NCBI GenBank assembly: GCA_025351545.1
Contig: JANXVQ010000090.1
Coordinates: forward strand, 1 to 5,187
Reading direction: 5' to 3'
Source: Spirosoma sp.
Lineage (GTDB): Bacteria > Bacteroidota > Bacteroidia > Cytophagales > Spirosomataceae
DNA: 5,187 nt
Position numbers and translations under genes: made by a program. This document shows, piece after piece, positions 1-5,187 of this stretch. Every line of letters starts with the position of its first letter. Position 1 is the first letter of the stretch. Below the pieces are notes generated by a model. That model was not told where the DNA came from, made no database searches, and worked only from the letters and a program-made list of their open reading frames with translations.

Positions 1-1407
1 GTCAGCGTTGGAGAATCCCGCGCCACTGCCGATCGGGGTCGCTACCTGCCGGGTTCTTCTCGATTTGACGCCGTACGCGAAGCATTCGCCAATACGTACA
101 ACACCGATTCGGTGCCGGGTTATAGAGGTGCCAGAGGAACACGTTTCCGCGATAATTCGGCGATATGGCATTATGAGGGCATGTATAATTTCACGAAACT
201 ACTGGACAATGTAGTTGAGGTAATTGCGGGCGGCAGTATTCGTTATTATGGTCTGAACACTGGCGGTACTACTGTTTCGCTAAAAGCCGACGGTTCAGAA
301 TATACCATCAATGAGTATGGCGCTTACGCACAGGCGGCCAAAGAGTTTAAACTAGGAACGCTCGTAACGGTGAAACCAACGGTAGCGATTCGCTACGATA
401 AGAATCAATACCTCAAAGGTGGTTTTACGCCCCGTGTATCGGGTGTGGTGAGTATCGGGGAACATAATTTCCGGGGTTCGTGGCAGTCGGCTTTTCGGAA
501 TCCTTCGCCGGGCCAGTTATTTGCCGTTCCGGCAGCTGGCAGAGGGGGCGACGTGGGCGGCTTACAACTTGCTGCGCAGTCGGCGGGGCTGTTTACAAAT
601 CCAGCCTATTTAGACAGTGATGTTAAGAATTTCACCGTCGGAACTATAACAGAATCCCAACTCCGAAGCCGCGCTTATAATCCGGCTACGATCAAGACAG
701 AGAAAATAAAAACATGGGAAATCGGCTACAAAACCCTGATTCAGGATAAACTACATGTAGATGCCTTTTATTTTCACAGTAAATACACCGATTTTATTGC
801 GGCCCAAACCTTCTATCAGTCCACCAATAATCAGATTTCTAACTTCGCTACAAACGCCTATCGAACGCTTCAAATCAACGTCAACAACGCCAACGATATA
901 TTTGTAAATGGCTGGGGATTAGGTACAGAGTATGGGTTAGGTAAAGGTTTCACGATTAGTGGTAATTACACCCATCAGGTTGGAACTATCACCTTACGTG
1001 ATGCTCAGGGAAACAGTATCAACGACAATGCTGGGGCACCCATCATAAAACGTAAAATGAGCAATCCTGAAGTGGCGCAAAAAGGTCGTAACTTCTTTAA
1101 CTCCCCCGAAAATCGCTACAACATTACCTTAAGTAACCCGCGCCTTACTGAGCGGCTCGGTGCCACGATTACCTACCGCTGGACTGACCAAATGTGGTTA
1201 GAGCAAGGCACGACAGCGGGCGACATCTGGTTGCCTTCGTGGACGAGCTTAGATGCGCAGGTTTCTTACAAGGTTCCATCCTACAAATCTGTAATCAAGC
1301 TCGGCGGCACAAATATTTTAAATCAATATTATGCGCAAGGGTACGGTCTGGCGCGTATTGGTGGATTATATTATCTAAGTATCACGTTTGACGAGTTGAT
1401 GCGGTAA
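1..1407 (+). CDS. TonB-dependent outer-membrane receptor, C-terminal beta-barrel part (5' end outside window)
   Basis: The frame is open from base 1 to a TAA at 1405, giving 468 residues with no start codon of its own. The GTG at 112 is internal, because good receptor-like sequence precedes it, so the gene begins to the left of the window. What remains is barrel: alternating polar and aromatic strands, an RYDKNQYLKGGFTPR segment (about residues 131-145), FRGSWQSAFRNPSPGQLF (157-174), a KTWEIGYKTLIQDKLHVDAFY strand pair (237-257), an IKLGGTNILNQYY strand (432-444) and a last strand GGLYYLSITFD. These match TonB-dependent receptors of Bacteroidota, which import ligands such as siderophores or glycans across the outer membrane using TonB-ExbBD energy. 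The signal peptide, any carboxypeptidase-like domain and the plug are missing, so the substrate cannot be named. The terminal strand and overall style look unlike a classical SusC, but this is weak. A second in-frame stop (TGA) follows the TAA directly. No frameshift is seen. The gene converges on hepT, with 41 bp between the two stop codons. Confidence 0.9.
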   Translation, partial: VSVGESRATADRGRYLPGSSRFDAVREAFANTYNTDSVPGYRGARGTRFRDNSAIWHYEGMYNFTKLLDNVVEVIAGGSIRYYGLNTGGTTVSLKADGSEYTINEYGAYAQAAKEFKLGTLVTVKPTVAIRYDKNQYLKGGFTPRVSGVVSIGEHNFRGSWQSAFRNPSPGQLFAVPAAGRGGDVGGLQLAAQSAGLFTNPAYLDSDVKNFTVGTITESQLRSRAYNPATIKTEKIKTWEIGYKTLIQDKLHVDAFYFHSKYTDFIAAQTFYQSTNNQISNFATNAYRTLQINVNNANDIFVNGWGLGTEYGLGKGFTISGNYTHQVGTITLRDAQGNSINDNAGAPIIKRKMSNPEVAQKGRNFFNSPENRYNITLSNPRLTERLGATITYRWTDQMWLEQGTTAGDIWLPSWTSLDAQVSYKVPSYKSVIKLGGTNILNQYYAQGYGLARIGGLYYLSITFDELMR

Positions 1408-1437
1408 TGATATATTTTTAGCGTTTTATGCTCCCGA

Positions 1438-1449
1438 CATACACCTAAT
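1438..1449. repeat. left copy of a short direct repeat flanking the mntA-hepT cassette
   Basis: CATACACCTAAT here matches CAAATACCTAAT at 2118-2129 at 10 of 12 positions, with an identical 7-bp core ACCTAAT (1443-1449 and 2123-2129). The copies bracket the toxin-antitoxin pair almost exactly: this one ends on the last base of the hepT stop codon. It could be an insertion scar, but a shared 7-mer in short AT-rich flanks is not very improbable, so confidence is low. Confidence 0.3.
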
Positions 1450-1796
1450 CAGGTATTGCCTAATTTTTCCAATAAAGCTTGAACCTCCATTTTAAGTGTA
1501 GGAAGATGATTAACAATCACGCTCCAAACTATAGCGTTGTTAACACCATCGTACGCGTGAATAAGTATATTTCGTAGACTTATAATTTGATTTAAGCTAG
1601 TTACAGCAATCACCGGCTCCATTTTACGCAGTTGATTTGCTGCCTCACCAATAATGCCAAGAGCCCGTTCAACCGCATACTGAGTTGCTAATTCACTATC
1701 GTAAGTGGTAAAATCACGATTGCCTTTCAAAAAATCGTCGATATAATCGATGTGAATATCGATATCGGTTAAATACTTTCGTGTATCACGCGGCAT
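1449..1796 (-). CDS. hepT: HepT-like HEPN ribonuclease toxin (DUF86 family)
   Basis: This encodes a 115-residue, largely helical HEPN-domain protein of the HepT/DUF86 family, normally 110-140 residues. Its signature is R75-NILI-H80-A-Y82, an exact RX4HXY motif. In characterised HepT proteins the Arg and His form the RNase site in a dimer, and the Tyr is the residue modified by MntA. Other family features are a YLTDIDIHIDYIDDFLKG first helix, AVERALGIIGEAANQL (residues 41-56), and an IVWSVIVNHLPTL helix near the end. The ATG at 1796 is preferred over an upstream TTG at 1832. It gives the family length and an 11-bp overlap with the end of mntA (ATGCCGCGTGA contains the mntA stop), which implies coupled translation; the TTG would overlap by 47 bp and add 12 residues unlike the family. 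No Shine-Dalgarno is visible, as is usual in Bacteroidota. It is AT-rich compared with rpoC, consistent with acquisition. The role as a cytoplasmic RNA-cleaving toxin restrained by MntA is inferred from family and context. Confidence 0.9.
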   Translation of the reverse strand: MPRDTRKYLTDIDIHIDYIDDFLKGNRDFTTYDSELATQYAVERALGIIGEAANQLRKMEPVIAVTSLNQIISLRNILIHAYDGVNNAIVWSVIVNHLPTLKMEVQALLEKLGNT

Positions 1797-2100
1797 ACAG
1801 AAGTTGTTTCGATTGTTCAACTGCCCGAGCAAAATAGGGATTACGAAATGGTTGGTTCATAACTAGATCAACTCTCCGACTAAGTAATTTTTCCAGTTCA
1901 AAAAGGAGCACAAAATAAGTATCTCCTTTATGTTCAGGAGCTAACTCTTCGGATAATTCTACCAACAAATCAACGTCACTTTTACGCTCGTCAAACTCAG
2001 CGGATGTAACTGAGCCAAAAGCATATAATCGAACAACACCATGTTGTTGACACAAAGCGTTGATTTCGTCAGTATATGGCTGCAAAAACGAGTTAATCAT
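1786..2100 (-). CDS. mntA: MntA-like minimal nucleotidyltransferase antitoxin
   Basis: This encodes a 104-residue minimal nucleotidyltransferase of the polymerase-beta superfamily. The active-site motif is visible: G29-S30, then D42-V-D44 in the SDVDLLVE strand, and the third carboxylate D78 in RRVDLVM. Together these form the two-metal triad that binds Mg-ATP. The C-terminal NPYFARAVEQSKQLLY helix is typical of MNT proteins paired with HEPN toxins. In studied pairs MntA transfers AMP units to the Tyr of HepT's RX4HXY motif and so silences the RNase; that role is inferred here. The spacing between Ser30 and Asp42 is 11 residues, whereas the usual motif is GSX10DXD. The ATG at 2100 is the first start in frame that fits the family, and TTGCCCTACCTTTCTGCATC before it holds no Shine-Dalgarno. 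The gene overlaps hepT by 11 bp and lies 89 bp from the rpoC stop, beyond a strong terminator, so it probably has its own promoter. It is AT-rich like hepT. Confidence 0.9.
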   Translation of the reverse strand: MINSFLQPYTDEINALCQQHGVVRLYAFGSVTSAEFDERKSDVDLLVELSEELAPEHKGDTYFVLLFELEKLLSRRVDLVMNQPFRNPYFARAVEQSKQLLYAA

Positions 2101-2117
2101 GATGCAGAAAGGTAGGG

Positions 2118-2129
2118 CAAATACCTAAT
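2118..2129. repeat. right copy of the short direct repeat flanking mntA-hepT
   Basis: CAAATACCTAAT is the partner of 1438-1449 (10 of 12 identical, core ACCTAAT). It lies between the mntA start codon and the rpoC terminator. The overlapping GGCAAATACCT (2116-2126) is also a near inverted copy of AGGTATTGCC at 1451-1460, with one extra base. Both similarities could be coincidence in AT-rich DNA. Confidence 0.3.
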
Positions 2130-2130
2130 A

Positions 2131-2172
2131 TATCAAAAGACCCCAACCATTTCCGGCTGGGGTCTTTTGATA
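2131..2172 (-). terminator. rpoC transcription terminator, long symmetrical hairpin
   Basis: The arms TATCAAAAGACCCC (2131-2144) and GGGGTCTTTTGATA (2159-2172) are perfect 14-bp complements. The stem continues inward with A-T, one A.C mismatch and two C-G pairs, closing on a 6-nt ATTTCC loop (2149-2154). The GC-rich top and the A-tract/T-tract base are the form of an intrinsic terminator. On the minus strand it begins 17 bp after the rpoC TAA and would end the rpoC (probably rpoB-rpoC) transcript. The symmetry makes it able to act in either direction. No long U-run follows beyond the stem; the TTTT lies within the right arm. Confidence 0.88.
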
Positions 2173-2189
2173 ATCAATATACTAAACGG

Positions 2190-5187
2190 TTAGACCGTAG
2201 CTTTCTTTTTGCTGCGGGCAAACTGTTCGCGCGATTCGGTAACGGTTTCCAGTTCCTCTTTCGAGCCAACAATTGCCGTTTGGTAACGGCGAAGGCCTGT
2301 ACCAGCCGGAATCAGGTGACCAACGATAACGTTCTCTTTCAAGCCGTCGAGCACGTCGCGCTTACCCCGAATCGAGGCTTCGCTTAGCACTTTCGTGGTT
2401 TCCTGGAAAGAAGCCGCCGAGATGAAACTGTCGGTACCTAACGACGATTGTGTGATCCCCATCAACGTCGGTTGCGACACCGCAGCCATTGCATCGCGCA
2501 CGGTTATCAGTGCCATATCACGACGTTTTAGGCTAGAGTTCTCATCGCGCAGTTGACGGCTCGTCAGAATCTGTCCTGGCTTAACGTTTGGTGAATCGGC
2601 AGCGTCCATAACGACCTTGGCGTCAAGGACTTTATCGTTCTCCTCACGGAAAGACCACTTATCTACAACCTGACCTTCGAGGAAGTTGGTATCGCCAGAG
2701 TCGATGATTTCAACTTTCTGCATCATCTGCCGAACAATGGCTTCAATATGCTTGTCGTTGATTTTCACCCCTTGCAGACGGTAAACTTCCTGAATTTCAT
2801 TTACCAGATATTCCTGAACCGCTGTTGGTCCTTTAATAGCCAGAATGTCGCTTGGTGTAATAGCACCATCCGACAGTGGAGCACCAGCCCGTACGAAGTC
2901 ATTATCCTGTACAAGGATAAATTTCGACAGTGGGACAAGGTACTTCTTCTTCGTGCCATCTCTCGACTCGATGAAGATTTCACGGTTACCGCGTTTGATA
3001 GCACCATACGTTACAACGCCATCAATTTCGCTTACTACAGCTGGGTTCGACGGGTTACGGGCTTCAAATAATTCCGTTACGCGAGGCAGACCACCTGTGA
3101 TGTCACGGGTTTTACCAACGTTACGCGGGATTTTCGCCAGTGGCTGGCCAGCCTTAATTTTCTGACCTTCCTTAACAACCAGACGTGCGCCAACTGGTAA
3201 GTTATAACTCTTCTGCAATGGACCGCCTTCGTTATCAGGCAAGTGCAGTGTCAGCGTTGTTGTTCCTTGTACGATAATAGCCGGATTTTTCGCTTTATCA
3301 CGAGTTTCGATGATAACTTTCTCCTGGAAGCCCGTTTGTTCATCAAATTCCTCGCGGTAGGTAATACCGTCTTCAATAGCGTCAAAGTTCAACGTACCCG
3401 TTAATTCCGACAGAATTACGGCGTTATAAGGATCCCAGGCGCATATATCGTCGCCTTTCTTCACCATATCACCGTCTTTCACCCGTAGGAATGCTCCGTA
3501 AGGTACGTTGTTGCTAATCAACACCATAGTACGATCGTTTGGATTCACGATTCGAACCTCACCAGAACGGCCCATAACGACCGTCTGAGGATTACCTTCG
3601 TTGTCCTGCGACGTAACCGTACGCATTTCTTCCAGCTCGATCAACCCGTCAAACTTCGCCTTGATCGACGCATCGACAGCAATGTTAGACGCCGTACCAC
3701 CCACGTGGAATGTACGAAGTGTCAACTGTGTACCTGGCTCACCAATTGATTGTGAGGCAATTACACCCACAGCTTCGCCAATATCCACCATGCGTCCTGA
3801 TGCCAGGTTGCGACCATAACACTTGGCACAAACACCCTGACGCGATTCGCATGTCAATACCGAGCGAATCTCAACTGTTTCAATGCTTGTTTCGTCGATT
3901 TGAGCAGCTACTTCTTCCGTTACTAATTCGCCAGAAGCAATAATTAACTCTTTCGTGATCGGATCATAAACATCGTGAACCGTAGTACGGCCCAAGATTC
4001 GTTCCGATAACGGCTCAACGATATCTTCGTTATCTTTCAGAGCCGACACTTGCAGACCGCGTAACGTTCCACAATCGTCTTCGCTGATGATAACATCCTG
4101 AGCTACATCATGCAGACGACGGGTTAGGTAACCAGCATCGGCCGTTTTCAGAGCTGTATCGGCAAGACCTTTCCGAGCACCGTGAGTAGAGATAAAGTAC
4201 TCTAATACGTCGAGACCTTCTTTGAAGTTCGATAGAATCGGGTTTTCAATAATCTCACCAACAGAGCCTTGCAGGTTTTTCTGCGGTTTGGCCATCAGAC
4301 CCCGCATACCACCCAACTGACGAATCTGCTCCCGTGAACCACGCGCTCCCGAGTGCATCATCATATAGATCGAGTTAAATCCGCCCTGATCGGCTTCGAG
4401 TTGCTTCATCAGCGTCTCAGTCAGCTTGGAGTTCACACGCGTCCAGATGTCAATAACCTGGTTATACCGTTCGTTTTCAGTGATCAGACCCATCAGGTAG
4501 TTATCCCAAACAGCTTGCACTTCAGCTTTCGCATCGTCGACAAGGCCTTGTTTGGCTTCAGGGATCATGATATCGCTCAAACCGATAGACAGACCACCTC
4601 TGAAGGCCATCTGGAAACCAAGTTCTTTAATTTCATCGAGGAACTGAGCTGTTCGTGCACCGCCCGAAATCTTGAAGATAAGCGCAATGATTTGCTGAAG
4701 TTTCTTCTTCGTCAGCAATTCATTAATATAACCCACTTCTTCCGGTACAGCCTGGTTGAATAACAAACGACCGGCTACAGTATCGATTATTTTGTAAACC
4801 AGCTCACCATTCTCATCCCGGACTCTCACCCGACACTTGATGTTGGCATGCTTGGATACTTTCCCTTCGTTTATACCGATGATAACTTCTTCAGTACCGT
4901 AGAACGTCATGCCTTCACCCACAATCGGGTATTCAGGAATGCTCTTGCGACCTTTAGTTACATAGTATAATCCAAGTACCATGTCCTGCGATGGCACCGT
5001 AATTGGCGCACCGTTGGCAGGGTTCAGGATATTGTGCGACGCCAGCATAAGCAGTGACGCTTCAAGCACAGCCTCTTGGCCCAGCGGCACGTGAACGGCC
5101 ATCTGGTCACCGTCAAAGTCAGCGTTGAAGGCGGTACAAACCAATGGGTGCAACTGAATAGCTTTACCTTCGATCAGTTTCGGCTGG
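2190..5187 (-). CDS. rpoC: DNA-directed RNA polymerase subunit beta' (N-terminal part outside window)
   Basis: This is the beta' subunit of RNA polymerase, which carries the catalytic Mg2+ site. The frame runs from the right edge to a TAA at 2190, giving 998 residues. The apparent TTG start near 5153 is internal, because [11 protein letters not shown] precedes [16 protein letters not shown] without a break; about 440 N-terminal residues lie outside the window. Landmarks by window residue are NADFDGD (21-27); [20 protein letters not shown] (279-298); the bridge helix (about 327-362); zinc-site cysteines C372, C446, C453 and C456; the trigger loop [20 protein letters not shown] (470-489) with the catalytic-type His at 494; an SI3-like insertion with sandwich-barrel repeats (about 501-695); [16 protein letters not shown] (695-709); VKINDKHIE (807-815); [10 protein letters not shown] (921-930); and [13 protein letters not shown] (952-964). 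A stretch of about 69 residues between FLEG and LMGIT (839-907) is longer than in Proteobacteria and fits Bacteroidota RpoC. All catalytic landmarks are intact. rpoB is expected to lie upstream, to the right of the window. Confidence 0.99.
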   Translation of the reverse strand, partial: QPKLIEGKAIQLHPLVCTAFNADFDGDQMAVHVPLGQEAVLEASLLMLASHNILNPANGAPITVPSQDMVLGLYYVTKGRKSIPEYPIVGEGMTFYGTEEVIIGINEGKVSKHANIKCRVRVRDENGELVYKIIDTVAGRLLFNQAVPEEVGYINELLTKKKLQQIIALIFKISGGARTAQFLDEIKELGFQMAFRGGLSIGLSDIMIPEAKQGLVDDAKAEVQAVWDNYLMGLITENERYNQVIDIWTRVNSKLTETLMKQLEADQGGFNSIYMMMHSGARGSREQIRQLGGMRGLMAKPQKNLQGSVGEIIENPILSNFKEGLDVLEYFISTHGARKGLADTALKTADAGYLTRRLHDVAQDVIISEDDCGTLRGLQVSALKDNEDIVEPLSERILGRTTVHDVYDPITKELIIASGELVTEEVAAQIDETSIETVEIRSVLTCESRQGVCAKCYGRNLASGRMVDIGEAVGVIASQSIGEPGTQLTLRTFHVGGTASNIAVDASIKAKFDGLIELEEMRTVTSQDNEGNPQTVVMGRSGEVRIVNPNDRTMVLISNNVPYGAFLRVKDGDMVKKGDDICAWDPYNAVILSELTGTLNFDAIEDGITYREEFDEQTGFQEKVIIETRDKAKNPAIIVQGTTTLTLHLPDNEGGPLQKSYNLPVGARLVVKEGQKIKAGQPLAKIPRNVGKTRDITGGLPRVTELFEARNPSNPAVVSEIDGVVTYGAIKRGNREIFIESRDGTKKKYLVPLSKFILVQDNDFVRAGAPLSDGAITPSDILAIKGPTAVQEYLVNEIQEVYRLQGVKINDKHIEAIVRQMMQKVEIIDSGDTNFLEGQVVDKWSFREENDKVLDAKVVMDAADSPNVKPGQILTSRQLRDENSSLKRRDMALITVRDAMAAVSQPTLMGITQSSLGTDSFISAASFQETTKVLSEASIRGKRDVLDGLKENVIVGHLIPAGTGLRRYQTAIVGSKEELETVTESREQFARSKKKATV
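3699..3779 (-). other. RpoC trigger-loop N-terminal helix region
   Basis: [20 protein letters not shown] followed by LRTFHVGG is the mobile trigger helix that closes on the incoming nucleotide. The His matching E. coli H936 is present. The position matching E. coli M932 is Leu. The SI3-like insertion follows directly downstream. Confidence 0.9.
3819..3851 (-). other. RpoC second zinc-binding site, CX6CX2C cluster
   Basis: [11 protein letters not shown] supplies three zinc ligands with CX6CX2C spacing. The fourth is the cysteine of EDDCGTLRG, encoded at 4071-4073. The spacing to that cysteine equals the E. coli C814/C888/C895/C898 set, so the site is complete. Confidence 0.93.
4101..4208 (-). 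other. RpoC bridge-helix region
   Basis: This covers window residues about 327-362, including [19 protein letters not shown] and TRRLHDVA, which correspond to the bridge helix spanning the active-site cleft. The limits were set by aligning the zinc-site cysteines with E. coli beta' numbering from memory (a constant offset of 442), so they are approximate. Confidence 0.85.
5106..5126 (-). other. RpoC catalytic metal-binding motif NADFDGD
   Basis: The minus strand encodes N-A-D-F-D-G-D, the absolutely conserved motif whose three aspartates hold the catalytic Mg2+ of all cellular RNA polymerases. All three are present, so the gene looks functional. Confidence 0.98.

Noticed and set aside
8..214. 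68-residue open frame at the left edge in a second frame
   Set aside because: It overlaps the receptor coding frame, which has a coherent protein and runs through the same bases without interruption.
1447..1468. Possible plus-strand terminator for the receptor gene (AATCAGG-TATTG-CCTAATT then T-run)
   Set aside because: The stem has a central mismatch, only two or three G-C pairs, and sits inside the end of hepT; it is too weak to annotate.
1737..1763. Repeated (A/G)TCGAT units in the 5' part of hepT
   Set aside because: The spacings of 9 and 12 bases are multiples of three and the units encode the alternating Asp-Ile run DIDIHIDYID of helix 1; the repetition is explained by the protein sequence.
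2748..3165. Overlapping plus-strand open frames of about 106 residues opposite rpoC
   Set aside because: They lie antisense within a highly conserved stretch of rpoC and show no recognisable domain or start signal; they are by-products of rpoC codon use.
4353..4763. 136-residue plus-strand open frame opposite rpoC
   Set aside because: It is wholly antisense to conserved RpoC coding sequence, with no family-like features; it is a shadow of rpoC.
1..5187. tRNA or rRNA genes, CRISPR arrays, transposase genes, riboswitches
   Set aside because: None was found on either strand: no regularly spaced repeats, no tRNA-like cloverleaf, no transposase or integrase motifs, and nearly all bases are covered by the four coding regions.

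Overview
The window looks like chromosomal DNA from a Bacteroidota bacterium, probably a Cytophagales/Spirosoma-like lineage. Three things suggest this: the RpoC C-terminal insertion and sequence style, a TonB-dependent outer-membrane receptor ending in a GGLYY-x-S-x-TFD strand, and the lack of Shine-Dalgarno sequences. The genus is inferred by eye from protein style and was not tested by a search.

Layout: (1) 1-1407 (+) is the 3' part of a TonB-dependent receptor gene, open from the first base and ending in tandem in-frame stops. (2) 1449-2100 (-) is a compact two-gene module. The upstream gene encodes a MntA-type minimal nucleotidyltransferase (antitoxin) and the downstream gene, overlapping it by 11 bp, a HepT-type HEPN ribonuclease (toxin). 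(3) 2131-2172 is a strong, perfectly symmetrical hairpin terminator. (4) 2190-5187 (-) is the 3' two-thirds of rpoC, which runs off the right edge. The receptor gene converges on the toxin-antitoxin pair, which lies downstream of rpoC on the same strand.

The toxin-antitoxin pair is the accessory element. Hand counts on sampled lines give about 37% GC inside it, against about 52-54% in sampled lines of the receptor and rpoC. It is bracketed by short, imperfect repeats. This suggests a small cassette that arrived between the rpoC terminator and the receptor gene. MntA-HepT is a described toxin-antitoxin family in which MntA adenylylates the tyrosine of HepT's RX4HXY motif; all the key residues are visible here. 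No clearly new system was found. The points most worth checking are the cassette boundaries, where the mntA promoter lies when the rpoC terminator sits only 30 bp upstream of its start codon, and the one-residue-longer spacing in the MntA active-site motif.
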